From NCBI GenBank assembly GCA_002706265.1, contig PAKU01000016.1, positions 96,797 to 160,796 of the forward strand: a DNA stretch of 64,000 nucleotides. The letters are read 5' to 3'. The notes beneath the pieces are model-generated. The model was not told the DNA's origin. It worked only from the letters and a program-made list of their open reading frames with translations, and searched no databases. Both the position numbers and the translations under genes were made by a program. The DNA comes from Polycyclovorans sp. (GTDB lineage: Bacteria > Pseudomonadota > Gammaproteobacteria > Nevskiales > Nevskiaceae). Positions 34,252-42,819 of the stretch are shown piece after piece. Numbering within the stretch: position 1 is the first letter of the stretch; every line of letters begins with the position of its first letter.

Positions 34252-36099
34252 CTATTCCTGCTCGTCATCGTTCTTGGCATGAAACGCCGAGTCGTCGCGC
34301 TGTGCCTCTGCGTTGGCGAGGCGCAGGTAAGGATTGTTCGGGGGTATCTCATGGAACAGCGTATCGGGGCTGGTCAGCAGGTATCCGTGCAGCCGCCTGG
34401 ACTTGCGAGGCCCCGTCACTTCGCAATTCCAGATGTTCAGCCCGCTGGCCTGCTTGCGGTGCAGGCCCAGCTTCTCGAACCGCTTCTGTACCCACTGCCA
34501 TTCCGGTAGCTTGTCCTGCTTGGCCAGGGCGGTGATCTGCGGGTGCTCCTGCGCGTAGCGCTGGAACACGCCGGGACTGACGAGATACGCCGTGCCGGCC
34601 ACGGTATGTACCAGCGCCTTGGCGTCGTTGATGATGAGCTTGCGCGTCTGGATGCTCTGACGCAGCCACGCGAGAAAATGAGCACCGGATGGATTGGCGT
34701 CGTCTTGGTGTACTGCTTGGACCGGCGTGGTGTCGGCGGGCTTGTGGTCCGGCAACGGCGTGGGCTTCTCAGCGAGGGGCTGAAGCGGCATGGCCGTAGC
34801 AGTGGACGCGGGAGACGAATCGAGCAGTTCCAGTAGTTCCTCGACGCTGCTGTCGGCGGTCGTTGGTGTGGCGGACTCGGTAGTCGCCGGGGCGGATTCC
34901 CCTGTTTCCACGTCGAGGGCCTCGGGTGCTGGTGTCTGTGCCGCCGACCCTTCCGGCTCCACCTGCACGGTGCCCGCGAAGGCTGCCGGCCGGTCGGACG
35001 CTTCCCAAATCATCGCGGGGGACAGTTTCAGGAAGGTGAAGCTGTGCGACCAGCCGGCATCGCTCGTGACGGAGGCTTTCCAGATCGCCTTGCCGTCCGG
35101 CGTGGCCAGGGCGATACCATGGTCCTGAAGCACGTTGAACACCGCCGTGTTGCTGGCTGGAATGCCATCAATGCCCTGCGATAGCAGATGTGCCCGCAGC
35201 TTGTCGGAGACGGTCTTGCTCACCAGCCAGAGTGCGTCCTGGGTCAGCCAGCCGTCCGAAGCCTGGGGCTGGTTCAGTTTGAATTCCTCCTTGAGCAGAT
35301 AGCGCAGGCCGTCGAGCAGCTTGCGTTGCAGCGCGTGCTTGGGTGCGGCCAGCGCTTTGTTCGGATCGCCGCCGAGTTCGTGGGCGACCGAAGCCTGGTC
35401 GGCCTGCACGACCAGCTCGCCAAGCGTGCCGGCGTGCTCGTACTGGCCGGCCAGGACGTACAGCAGCGAAGCCCACAGATCGGAGAAGCCGTTGAGCCAG
35501 TCGAGAATCTCGCGGTCCAGCAGCCGGATGTACAGCAGTCCGGTGGCGGCACTGTGCAGCCGATACTCGCGGTCCTTGCGGTAGCGGAAGCGATACGGCC
35601 GCTGCAACGGACCATGCCAGGGATGCCAGAGAGTGCCATCGGCATATTCGACATGCAGATCGACGGCGATCTTGCCGATGTCGTGCAGCAGGGCTGCGTA
35701 AGCGGTGCCCGCAGTCCAGGCCTCGGCCTGGGCCGCCTGCGCTTCCGGCGTCACGCCAGCGGGCAGCAGATGTGACTGTCGCAGCTTCAATGCGTAGGCC
35801 ACGATCTCCAGGCCGTGATCCAGCATGCCGCCCGGATAGGCGTGATGGTGACTCTCGGAGGCGGGGAACTGCTGCACCAGTTCGGCGTAGCGCTCCAAGG
35901 GCGTCAGGTACAGCGCGGCGAATTGCTTGCGCGACAGCGAGGTCCGTTGCCAGATGTGTTCCAGCAGCTTCCGCCGGCGCGGCGTCGCCAGCAGCGAGGC
36001 GGCCGACTCCGGCCTGGTTAGCCCTTGGGGCATCGCTATGGAGGCGGTGGACGGTGCGCCGGCGGTTGGCACCCTTTTGCGTTGGAACAGCGAGAACAT
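34252..36099 (-). CDS. traI: MobH-type relaxase TraI
   Basis: 615 residues. The N-terminal relaxase domain holds the MobH three-histidine signature (ESHHHAYPGGMLDHGLEI, residues 82-99) and an HD pair (ALLHDIGK, His139-Asp140). After a Pro/Thr/Glu-rich linker (about 390-460) comes a C-terminal domain typical of the TraI family of ICEs (LSPGVFQRYAQEHP, TSPDTLFHEIPPNNPYLRLA). It nicks oriT and pilots transfer of the single strand. Its upstream region contains a purine-rich repeat cluster that may be oriT. Confidence 0.9.
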   Translation of the reverse strand: MFSLFQRKRVPTAGAPSTASIAMPQGLTRPESAASLLATPRRRKLLEHIWQRTSLSRKQFAALYLTPLERYAELVQQFPASESHHHAYPGGMLDHGLEIVAYALKLRQSHLLPAGVTPEAQAAQAEAWTAGTAYAALLHDIGKIAVDLHVEYADGTLWHPWHGPLQRPYRFRYRKDREYRLHSAATGLLYIRLLDREILDWLNGFSDLWASLLYVLAGQYEHAGTLGELVVQADQASVAHELGGDPNKALAAPKHALQRKLLDGLRYLLKEEFKLNQPQASDGWLTQDALWLVSKTVSDKLRAHLLSQGIDGIPASNTAVFNVLQDHGIALATPDGKAIWKASVTSDAGWSHSFTFLKLSPAMIWEASDRPAAFAGTVQVEPEGSAAQTPAPEALDVETGESAPATTESATPTTADSSVEELLELLDSSPASTATAMPLQPLAEKPTPLPDHKPADTTPVQAVHQDDANPSGAHFLAWLRQSIQTRKLIINDAKALVHTVAGTAYLVSPGVFQRYAQEHPQITALAKQDKLPEWQWVQKRFEKLGLHRKQASGLNIWNCEVTGPRKSRRLHGYLLTSPDTLFHEIPPNNPYLRLANAEAQRDDSAFHAKNDDEQE

Positions 36100-36114
36100 G
36101 ACGACACCCGAGTG

Positions 36115-36225
36115 ACGGACTGGCGGGAGCCTTTTGGCCTTTTCAGGGTAGGGCCTTTCCCCTTGACCCCGTTCCCTTGCCCCTTCCCAGCCCTTTGGCC
36201 TTTATGGAAGCCTTTGGGTATATGG
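36115..36225. repeat. Purine-rich repeat cluster upstream of traI; candidate oriT
   Basis: On the minus strand the short unit AAAGGC and near-variants (AAAGGCC, AAGGGC, AAGGGGC, AAGGGAAC, AAGGGGAAAGGCC, AAAAGGCC, AAAAGGCT) recurs at least seven times in about 100 bases, directly before the relaxase gene. Nothing comparable occurs elsewhere in the window. Position and repetitiveness fit an oriT or regulatory leader; no coding frame covers it. Confidence 0.45.
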
Positions 36226-36300
36226 CCGTTACCTCGTGGGCGCCACGATCAATGCGGTATGGGGCAATCCCGGCAAGCGGGGAACGCTGCTGAAGCGTTG

Positions 36301-37221
36301 TCAGGCTTGGCCCAGGCCGGCGTCGAGTGCATCGGCTTGGGCTGTGAAGTCTTCCGGGCGACGCTTGCGGAAAGTTTCGAGATTGCTGAGTTTCCAGCGC
36401 AGCGCCGGCAGTTGCGCGGCGTGCTGGCATTGCAGCAGGGACCAATCGGGCTGCGCGCGCGTCAATCCGCTCAGGAATTGCTTGTGCTGCGCGCTCAACC
36501 GCCCAGGCAATTCGTGCCGTAACCGGACGCGGGCTTCCAGCAGCGTCTCCAGGGAGCATTCCACTTCGGTCATGCCGACAAAGGCCCGCTCGTACTCGCC
36601 AGCGATGTTCTTGTCGTTGCCGAACAGCACCTCATGGGTCGGCCGGTTGTGCCCCGCCAGGTAGACCACGAAGCATTCGACCATGCCGTCGCTGATGCCG
36701 CCCGATTCGTAGAGCTGCCACACGTCGAACAGGTCACGCGGATGCTGCCGGTCCAGCGCGGCCACCAGCTTGCCGGCGTACAACTCGTTCGGCGCCAGGA
36801 TCGGCACCTCCAGTTCGACGCCGAACAGGTCGCTGGTCTTGGCGCTCAGCGAGCGTCGTTCGGCGGGCAGCACGGTGCCGCGAAACACCACGTTGACCTC
36901 TATCTTCACCTGGCTGCTCTCGTTCTCGACGATCAGCTTCGTATCCCCCAGATCCTTGCTGCGAACCAGGCGTGTCTGTACGCCGAGCGAGGCAACGCGC
37001 GTGGCGATGGCGGCCAACTCCTGGTTGATGGCTTGCAGCGCTTCGTCGCGCGGTGTTTGCCACGGGAGGTACACCACGTCGATGTCCACCGACAGACGCG
37101 GCATGTCCTGCACGACGAGATTGATCGCCGTGCCGCCTTTCATCGCAAAGATGTCGTTGGCGAACACGTCGGGCACGATGGCCAGCAGCAGGCGAACGGT
37201 GTCCGCGTAGGTCTTATCCAT
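36301..37221 (-). CDS. abiEii: AbiEii nucleotidyltransferase toxin
   Basis: 306 residues. It has the DNA-polymerase-beta-like nucleotidyltransferase core of the AbiEii/type IV toxin family: FAMKGGTAINL (motif I), RLSVDIDVVYL (motif II with the two catalytic Asp) and KIEVNVVFRG. LAPNELYAGKLVAALDRQHPRDLFDVW is the conserved late motif. AbiEii transfers nucleotides to tRNA or another target and halts growth, giving abortive infection or element stabilisation. It overlaps the antitoxin gene by 8 bases. Confidence 0.9.
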   Translation of the reverse strand: MDKTYADTVRLLLAIVPDVFANDIFAMKGGTAINLVVQDMPRLSVDIDVVYLPWQTPRDEALQAINQELAAIATRVASLGVQTRLVRSKDLGDTKLIVENESSQVKIEVNVVFRGTVLPAERRSLSAKTSDLFGVELEVPILAPNELYAGKLVAALDRQHPRDLFDVWQLYESGGISDGMVECFVVYLAGHNRPTHEVLFGNDKNIAGEYERAFVGMTEVECSLETLLEARVRLRHELPGRLSAQHKQFLSGLTRAQPDWSLLQCQHAAQLPALRWKLSNLETFRKRRPEDFTAQADALDAGLGQA

Positions 37222-37972
37222 GAGGTCTCAGACTCAACAGGCTGCCGTCATCGAGTCGGCCCATCCAGCGCGCGGCGCTGCCGGTGCGAACCGGGTACTG
37301 TTCCAGCAGGGCATCGACCTCCACCAGCCCCGTCGCGCGCGCCCAGGTGAGAAAGAGGCGCACGGCCTTCACACTGGTGCAGCAGGACAGCAGTTGCCCG
37401 AGCAACTCCTTGCGGGGTGAGCGCAGCCCATCGAAGAGATTCCGTGCTTCTTCGAGGCTTTGCTTGACGCCGACCTCGTACAGCAGTTCCAGCACGGCGC
37501 GCTCGGGAACCGCCACCCGCAGGGGATCGGGCAGGCCCGGTGGCGTGATCAGGGTCTTGTTGGCCAGTGGCGTGTCCGGCCAATCGAACAGGCGAGCATG
37601 GACATAGCGGGCCGGAAATCGTGAGGTGAACCATCGCGGCAACGTGAAGCGGCTATCGCCCCACAGCACCAGGGTGTCCCGGCTGCCCAGGTTGTGCTGC
37701 ACCCCTTGCAGGGCCAGGGCGCTCTTGCCGCCGACATGCAGGCCGGGCACGCGCTGTTGCAGAAACTTCAGGGCACCGTAGACCCCGAAGTCATCGTTCG
37801 GAAAGGCATAGACGCCCTGAGCCAGGCGCACGAGCCAACCCCCATCGGCGTAGTGGGCGGCGAGTTGGGGCGACACCCCGAACTGGTTCAGGGTGGCAAG
37901 GTCGAACGGCGCTCCACGGGGTAGCTCCGCCTGCAGACGCTTGATTACCTGATGTCTAGGATTTCCATTCAT
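37214..37972 (-). CDS. abiEi: AbiEi antitoxin
   Basis: 252 residues starting at ATG 37972 (MNGNPRHQVIKRLQAELPRG). The N-terminal winged-helix DNA-binding part is followed by LVRLAQGVYAFPND and VGGKSALALQGVQHNLG, typical AbiEi segments, and a helical C-terminal domain (VPERAVLELLYEVGVKQSLEEAR). AbiEi usually represses its operon cooperatively and is required to silence AbiEii. The pair sits between the relaxase and a second toxin-antitoxin pair. Confidence 0.85.
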   Translation of the reverse strand: MNGNPRHQVIKRLQAELPRGAPFDLATLNQFGVSPQLAAHYADGGWLVRLAQGVYAFPNDDFGVYGALKFLQQRVPGLHVGGKSALALQGVQHNLGSRDTLVLWGDSRFTLPRWFTSRFPARYVHARLFDWPDTPLANKTLITPPGLPDPLRVAVPERAVLELLYEVGVKQSLEEARNLFDGLRSPRKELLGQLLSCCTSVKAVRLFLTWARATGLVEVDALLEQYPVRTGSAARWMGRLDDGSLLSLRPHG

Positions 37973-38262
37973 GTACGAAAAATAGCACAGACTCCAATCA
38001 ATCAGAAGCGCTCCGCATGAAAAACGCATTGAAAATACCATCATGTTTTATTTTTGGATCAATATCTAATCAAGGCGACGAGCTGCTGTCTGCCCTTCCC
38101 AGCCGTGTATAGGGCAACCATGGGTATCCAGCCACAGACAAACGGGTTCTGGCCCATGCCGCTTTGAAAGCGGAAGGCAGCCTGTGTCCTGCTTACGATG
38201 GGCCTTTCCGCAGTGGGATGGAGCACAGCTTATGCAGCACGACGCACCAAAGGATTCCTGGA

Positions 38263-38291
38263 TTGACAAGGTAAGGAAATTTCCTTACCAT
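38263..38291 (+). promoter_or_regulatory. prlF-yhaV promoter with a perfect 20-bp palindromic operator
   Basis: A consensus -35 box TTGACA (38263-38268), a 17-base spacer, and a -10-like TACCAT (38286-38291) surround the perfect palindrome GGTAAGGAAATTTCCTTACC (38270-38289). A repressor bound there would block RNA polymerase, which fits the known autoregulation of PrlF-YhaV by the AbrB-fold antitoxin. The start codon follows 34 bases after the -10 box. Confidence 0.8.
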
Positions 38292-38324
38292 CAAGGCATG
38301 AGGATCAAAGACAGGAGCCCAACC

Positions 38325-38642
38325 ATGCCCGGCATCCACGAACTCGCCACACTCACGTCCAAGGGGCAGATCACGTTGCCCAAGTCCATCCGGCAGGCGC
38401 TGGGTGTGACCACCGGCGGCAAGGTGGCCTTCGAGCTGCGCGGTGGCGAAGTCGTCGTCACTCGCGCCGAGGCCGAGCACGAAGACCCGGCGATCGGCGC
38501 TTTCCTGGGCCTGCTGGAAGCGGACATCCGCAGCGGCAGGAACGTCGGAGCGCTGCCGGTGGAACTCGCCCAGACCATGCTCGCCAACGTGGGCCACGCC
38601 TCGGACCTCGATGAAGACATCGAGGGAGAAGTGGCACTTTGA
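38325..38642 (+). CDS. prlF: Antitoxin PrlF (AbrB/SpoVT swapped-hairpin family)
   Basis: 105 residues from ATG 38325, chosen because AGGAG lies 7 bases upstream; an upstream ATG at 38298 would add nine residues. The fold is signalled by ATLTSKGQITLPKSIRQALGV, the DNA-binding beta hairpin of AbrB/MazE-like proteins, then GGEVVVTRAEAEHEDPAIGAFL as in PrlF/SohA. It binds its own promoter and neutralises YhaV. The stop overlaps the toxin start by 4 bases. Confidence 0.88.
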   Translation: MPGIHELATLTSKGQITLPKSIRQALGVTTGGKVAFELRGGEVVVTRAEAEHEDPAIGAFLGLLEADIRSGRNVGALPVELAQTMLANVGHASDLDEDIEGEVAL

Positions 38643-39106
38643 TACAGCGTCACGGATGGGTGCTGCTGTTCCATGAGTGCATCGTGGAGCAGCTTCAGAA
38701 GCTGCACGCGGCGGCCGGACGCGCCGAGCGCAATGATCCAAAGGGCTTCGAGCGCAACGCCAACGTCAAGCTGTTTCATGCGTTGAGCCAATTGATCCTG
38801 GAGACGGTGCCGAGCGATCCGGCACGGGACGAATACCGCCAGGGCAATACCCTCGGGCCAGCCCATCGGCACTGGCGGCGCGCGAAGGTCGGACGGCGGT
38901 TTCGCCTGTTCTTTCGCTACGACTCCAAAGCGAAGACCATCGTGTTCGCCTGGGTCAACGATGAGCAGACGCTGCGCTCGGCGGGCAGCAAGTCCGACCC
39001 CTACGCCATGTTCGAGAAGATGCTCGAACGAGGGAATCCGCCGGACGATTGGGACAGCCTGGTTGCCGCGAGCCGGTCTGATTGGTCTACACAGGAGAAG
39101 CGATAA
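38639..39106 (+). CDS. yhaV: Toxin YhaV
   Basis: 155 residues, TTG start overlapping the antitoxin stop. Family segments include GWVLLFHECIVEQLQKL, HRHWRRAKVGRRFRLFFRYDSKAKTIVFAWVND and PYAMFEKMLERGNPPDDW. YhaV is an mRNA interferase of the RelE superfamily. With PrlF it forms a type II module that probably stabilises the element. Confidence 0.88.
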   Translation: MIQRHGWVLLFHECIVEQLQKLHAAAGRAERNDPKGFERNANVKLFHALSQLILETVPSDPARDEYRQGNTLGPAHRHWRRAKVGRRFRLFFRYDSKAKTIVFAWVNDEQTLRSAGSKSDPYAMFEKMLERGNPPDDWDSLVAASRSDWSTQEKR

Positions 39107-39129
39107 ATCCTCCGCATGAGGTAACAGTG

Positions 39130-39489
39130 ATGAACGCGACGCCCCGTACCACAAAAGCAGAACGCGCCGGCAGATGGCTCGGCCATGCGTGGCGTGGCCT
39201 TGCACGGCAAGAGGCCCGCGCCATCCAATGGCTGGCGGGCAAGGGACTGCCGGCCGGCGTAGCACGGCTGCTGTTCTGGATCGTGAAGCTCGTGGTGTTC
39301 GGCGTGCTGCTGTACGCGGCGTTCTGGCTGGCCTTGCTGCTCGCGTTCGCGCTGCTCGCCGCCTGGCTTGTGCGCAACGCCGACCTGGATGAAGAGAAGC
39401 AGCCTGAACTCAGGGACGGTCATTCGGGTGCCGGCGTCTACGACAAGGACGACTGGCGCATCGACCTGGGCGATCCCGACGACCCGTAG
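39130..39489 (+). CDS. DUF3742-family element protein
   Basis: 119 residues, ATG 39130 (a GTG one codon earlier is possible). A basic N-terminus, a hydrophobic span (IVKLVVFGVLLYAAFWLALLLAF) and an acidic tail (YDKDDWRIDLGDPDDP) match the small DUF3742 proteins that occur near the TraG genes of this class of ICE. Function unknown; inner membrane. It faces the TraG gene tail to tail. Confidence 0.75.
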   Translation: MNATPRTTKAERAGRWLGHAWRGLARQEARAIQWLAGKGLPAGVARLLFWIVKLVVFGVLLYAAFWLALLLAFALLAAWLVRNADLDEEKQPELRDGHSGAGVYDKDDWRIDLGDPDDP

Positions 39490-39516
39490 CTGTTGCAGCA
39501 GACCGGGAACGACTCC

Positions 39517-41037
39517 TTACTTCGCAGCGCCTTTCGTCGCCGCCGCCATGGCGAGGCGCGAGCCGCTACTGCCCGCCGACTTCGCATCCGTCGTGCCGGT
39601 GATGAACCCGCCGAGAATGTTCCCCGTCCTGACCCCGGCCCACGTCAATGCAACGACCCAGAAGCCCGGCAGGATGATGAACATCGTCGCCATCACGAAG
39701 TTCAACAACATATCGCCGAAGGCGTTGTTCAACCCCATCAGCGGGTTGAAATTGCTGTGCGGCGAGTGCCAGCCGTAGAGGGCGTTCAAGATCGTGGAAT
39801 CGATCCAGCGGGCGAGCTGGAACCAGAAATCGACGAAGAACAGCGAGAACTGCACGGCAGTCACCGTCACCACCGTTCGCAAGTCGTAGGTGCCGAAGAT
39901 CAGCACCAGCGGAATGCAGATGACCATCGCCATTTTCAGGAACGACAGAATCATGGGCAACGCCTGACGCACCACATCCATGGCCGGAAACATTCCGAGA
40001 GATCCTACTGTCAGCCCCACATCCGATACGACGCGGGTTGCGACATTGGGGAGCGTCATACCGATCTGACCACCGTAGTCGGTGTAGACGTGCCCCTGGT
40101 TCATGACCTGTTGCCGTGGTGAAGCGATGGCACGGATCACGGCATCGTTGGCCTGCGTCTGGCTCAGGAAACCGGCCCATTGGCCGAGCCGGGACAGCAG
40201 GCCCGGATCAACCTGGGTCAGCAGACGATCGCGCAGCCCGTCGCCGCTGTCCGCCCACCACTGCCGACAGGTCGGATAGCCGCCGCCAGTGGAGACTTCG
40301 GCGAGGCCGGCGTCGCGCATGTCGTCATAGGGCCAGGCATCGCGTGGTGCGCGCGAGCGATACGTGTCGTAGAAGCCGGCCGTGTCCAGGAAGAAGCGTG
40401 AACCGATCCAGGTCACGTCGTTCATCTGCTCGTCGCCGAGCGTAGGCCGGCTCATGAACAGCCTGGCGCGGGCCGGCCCGTAGCAGTCGTTCGTGAAGTC
40501 GGCGACTTCCTGGGCCAGCACCGGATCGGCGATACGAGTGCTGTCGATCTCCATGCGCATCTGCCGCAGGTCCGTACCGCAGGGGATCGCCGCCACGGCG
40601 GCGCCGGTGACGGCCTTCGACAGTGAGTGCATGAAGAACCACCAGACCGGAACATGGGCACTCTGGTTGTTGATCGTCGTGAACGAAGCGGACCAGTTCG
40701 TCTCCGACGGCAGCGGCACGTTGACCTGGCATTGGGTCGAGCGCGTGCGATCGAACTGGATGGTGCTCAGATCGACCGGAATGAAGGGAATGCCGGCGAA
40801 CATGATGACCACGATCGCCACCCACACGCGGTTCTCGATGCGCATGGACGAGAGCACCCCCTTGTTGCCTTCGTCCGCGCCTTCCGCACGGGCCTTGAGC
40901 CATTCCTGCACGACGATGGCGAGGAACGGCAGCGCGAAGATGCCGCTGGCCACCAGCACATTCCAGATGCCGTTGTTGATGATCCAGGCAACCAGTGTCA
41001 GGTAATACTCAAGATAGTCCGTGGTGTAGAGGGTCAT
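39517..41037 (-). CDS. TraG N-terminal-domain conjugation protein
   Basis: 506 residues, with hydrophobic helices near the N-terminus (WIINNGIWNVLVASGIFALPFLAIVV and VWVAIVVIMFAGIPFI) and four more in the C-terminal third (MILSFLKMAMVICIPLVLIFGTYDL and others). Conserved stretches such as NVPLPSETNWSASF and WHSPHSNFNPLMG occur in TraG-N proteins of PFL-type ICEs. In F-like systems TraG supports pilus assembly and mating-pair stabilisation. It is the last gene of a long minus-strand transfer cluster. Confidence 0.82.
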   Translation of the reverse strand: MTLYTTDYLEYYLTLVAWIINNGIWNVLVASGIFALPFLAIVVQEWLKARAEGADEGNKGVLSSMRIENRVWVAIVVIMFAGIPFIPVDLSTIQFDRTRSTQCQVNVPLPSETNWSASFTTINNQSAHVPVWWFFMHSLSKAVTGAAVAAIPCGTDLRQMRMEIDSTRIADPVLAQEVADFTNDCYGPARARLFMSRPTLGDEQMNDVTWIGSRFFLDTAGFYDTYRSRAPRDAWPYDDMRDAGLAEVSTGGGYPTCRQWWADSGDGLRDRLLTQVDPGLLSRLGQWAGFLSQTQANDAVIRAIASPRQQVMNQGHVYTDYGGQIGMTLPNVATRVVSDVGLTVGSLGMFPAMDVVRQALPMILSFLKMAMVICIPLVLIFGTYDLRTVVTVTAVQFSLFFVDFWFQLARWIDSTILNALYGWHSPHSNFNPLMGLNNAFGDMLLNFVMATMFIILPGFWVVALTWAGVRTGNILGGFITGTTDAKSAGSSGSRLAMAAATKGAAK

Positions 41038-41055
41038 GGTCGTCGTCCCGCATTG

Positions 41056-41400
41056 CTACGGTTGTCGCAGCAGCACGCTGATTTCGAGCAGCACGATGGC
41101 GGCGACGGCGCCGACCTCCGCGCGCAGCAGGCGCTGATGCGCTTCGCGGGATGTGTCGCGTTCCCGGAGGCGGCGACGCATCCACATCCACCCGTAGGCC
41201 GTGGCGCCATACAGGCACAACCGCCAGACGAGGAAGTAGCCGGCATGCTCGTCCAGCCACCGGCTCCAGGTGTTCGCGTCACCGACGAGGCGAATGCCGA
41301 CGAGATTGACGACCACGGCGACGAACACGATCAGCGCAATCCATCCCAGCGTGCGTCCGAGTTGCCGGTTGAACAGCCACTTCGGTAGCCCGATCCTCAT
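41056..41400 (-). CDS. Small inner-membrane conjugation protein
   Basis: 114 residues, three hydrophobic segments (LGWIALIVFVAVVVNLVGI, AGYFLVWRLCLYGATAYGW and GAVAAIVLLEISVLL) linked by basic loops. Its ATG overlaps the stop of the upstream gene by 4 bases (41397-41400). It belongs to the small membrane proteins found downstream of TIGR03755 genes in ICEs; no biochemical role is known to me. Confidence 0.7.
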   Translation of the reverse strand: MRIGLPKWLFNRQLGRTLGWIALIVFVAVVVNLVGIRLVGDANTWSRWLDEHAGYFLVWRLCLYGATAYGWMWMRRRLRERDTSREAHQRLLRAEVGAVAAIVLLEISVLLRQP

Positions 41401-42809
41401 GGCGGATTGCCGGGGTTCTGCGGCCGCTGGATGGCGTCGAGGCGATCGCGTTCGGTGTCGCCCTGGTAGATGCCGCGCGAGCCGGCGCTGCGCGTACCGT
41501 GCCGCTGGATGATCGCCATGGGCGAATTCGCCGCCAGTTCGCGCCGCAGGTCCAGTTCGGTCTTGAGGTTGTTGATCTCCTGTTCCAGCAGGCTGCTTTC
41601 GTGTGCGATGGCATCCTGTGCGAGCTGGTTGGCCGCGACGTTGGGCTCCTTGCGGCCAGCCAGCAGCGTCCGCTGCAACAACAGGGCCTTCTCCAGCACG
41701 CTGGCCAACGCGACTTCGGAGGCTAGGCGCCGCGCGAGCACATCCTGGTCCGGTTCGTCGCGCAGCGCCTCGATGACACCGCGCGTGATCGGCAGTGAAG
41801 CGCTGCCGGCCGCCTCCAGGTTCTCGAACGTGGTCGCGCTGGCACCCGTCACCAGATCCCGCAGCGCCTCCAGCCTGGTCTCGTACTCTTCCTGAATCAG
41901 CGGCGTCAGGCCGACGCCGGCGGTCGCCTGGGTCTTGAGGCAGCCATCGCAGGTCCGGTGCTCTTGCTCGCCCAGCACGCGGGTTGCCCAATCGGTGGCG
42001 GCTTGGGGAGAAGGCCAGGTCTGGCAGCTCAGGCGATTGCCGCAGGTGATGCTGTCGATCGGCGCGGTATCGGTCGCGCCGCGGCCGTTGAGCAGGTTGT
42101 AGCCGGCGCGGGTCACGTCGCTGACCACGCGGATGGGATTCTGTCCGGCGCCGCCGGCATTGCTGCCGCCGACCCAGGGCACACCGTCGTTGCCGCGACT
42201 GGTTTCGGCCTGTTCGATGGCCGATACGGCATCGGTGCTGGCCACGGCCTGTTTGAGCGCCATGCCTTCGGCCAACTGATCCCAACCGAGCTGACCGCCC
42301 GCCGCGTCGGCCATGCGGTTGGCGATCGCGCGGCAGGTGAGCTTGCTGCGGTCGAAATCGAGCCGTGCCTGCAAGATGCCGTTGGTCAGCAGGTTGTACA
42401 AACCGGGATCGGCGCGCTGGATGATGAGTGCCGGCAGTGATGCCACGGCCGCCGTGGCGTTCTGGATCACCTGGCTCATGATGGTCTGGAAGCCGTTGGT
42501 GATGCCGTTGAGCTGGTTCTGCAGCGTGGTGGTGATGCTCATGTCGCCGCAGATCAGGTTGCTGTTCCAGCCGATGCCGACACCGAGGTGCTGCATCTGG
42601 CCGACCGGCCCCATCGACACCGCCCGGCCGCCACCGATGCTGTACAGCACGTCATCGCCGATGACGCTGCCGCGATGATGCACGCCATAGTCGTTGACAC
42701 TGGTCTGCGCCCACAGCGCGTGGCTCATCGCGGCCAGCACGCCAGCGAACAGAATGCTGCGCGTCGGCAGCGTCATGGTGAAGCGTCGTGGGCGTGGGAA
42801 CATTTTCAT
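41397..42809 (-). CDS. TIGR03755-family integrating conjugative element protein
   Basis: 470 residues from ATG 42809; an extra upstream in-frame stretch to 42929 reads unlike the family. It has a signal peptide (LPTRSILFAGVLAAMSHALWA), then QTSVNDYGVHHRGSVIGDDVLYSIGGG and a long helical region with coiled coil in the last third. Matches the PFL_4711-type, TraH-like periplasmic component of the mating pore. Confidence 0.82.
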   Translation of the reverse strand: MKMFPRPRRFTMTLPTRSILFAGVLAAMSHALWAQTSVNDYGVHHRGSVIGDDVLYSIGGGRAVSMGPVGQMQHLGVGIGWNSNLICGDMSITTTLQNQLNGITNGFQTIMSQVIQNATAAVASLPALIIQRADPGLYNLLTNGILQARLDFDRSKLTCRAIANRMADAAGGQLGWDQLAEGMALKQAVASTDAVSAIEQAETSRGNDGVPWVGGSNAGGAGQNPIRVVSDVTRAGYNLLNGRGATDTAPIDSITCGNRLSCQTWPSPQAATDWATRVLGEQEHRTCDGCLKTQATAGVGLTPLIQEEYETRLEALRDLVTGASATTFENLEAAGSASLPITRGVIEALRDEPDQDVLARRLASEVALASVLEKALLLQRTLLAGRKEPNVAANQLAQDAIAHESSLLEQEINNLKTELDLRRELAANSPMAIIQRHGTRSAGSRGIYQGDTERDRLDAIQRPQNPGNPP

Positions 42810-42819
42810 CGGCCGGCCC

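Noticed and set aside
39493..40122. Open frame on the plus strand over the TraG gene
   Set aside because: Antisense to a clearly conserved conjugation protein; sequence is Arg/His-rich.
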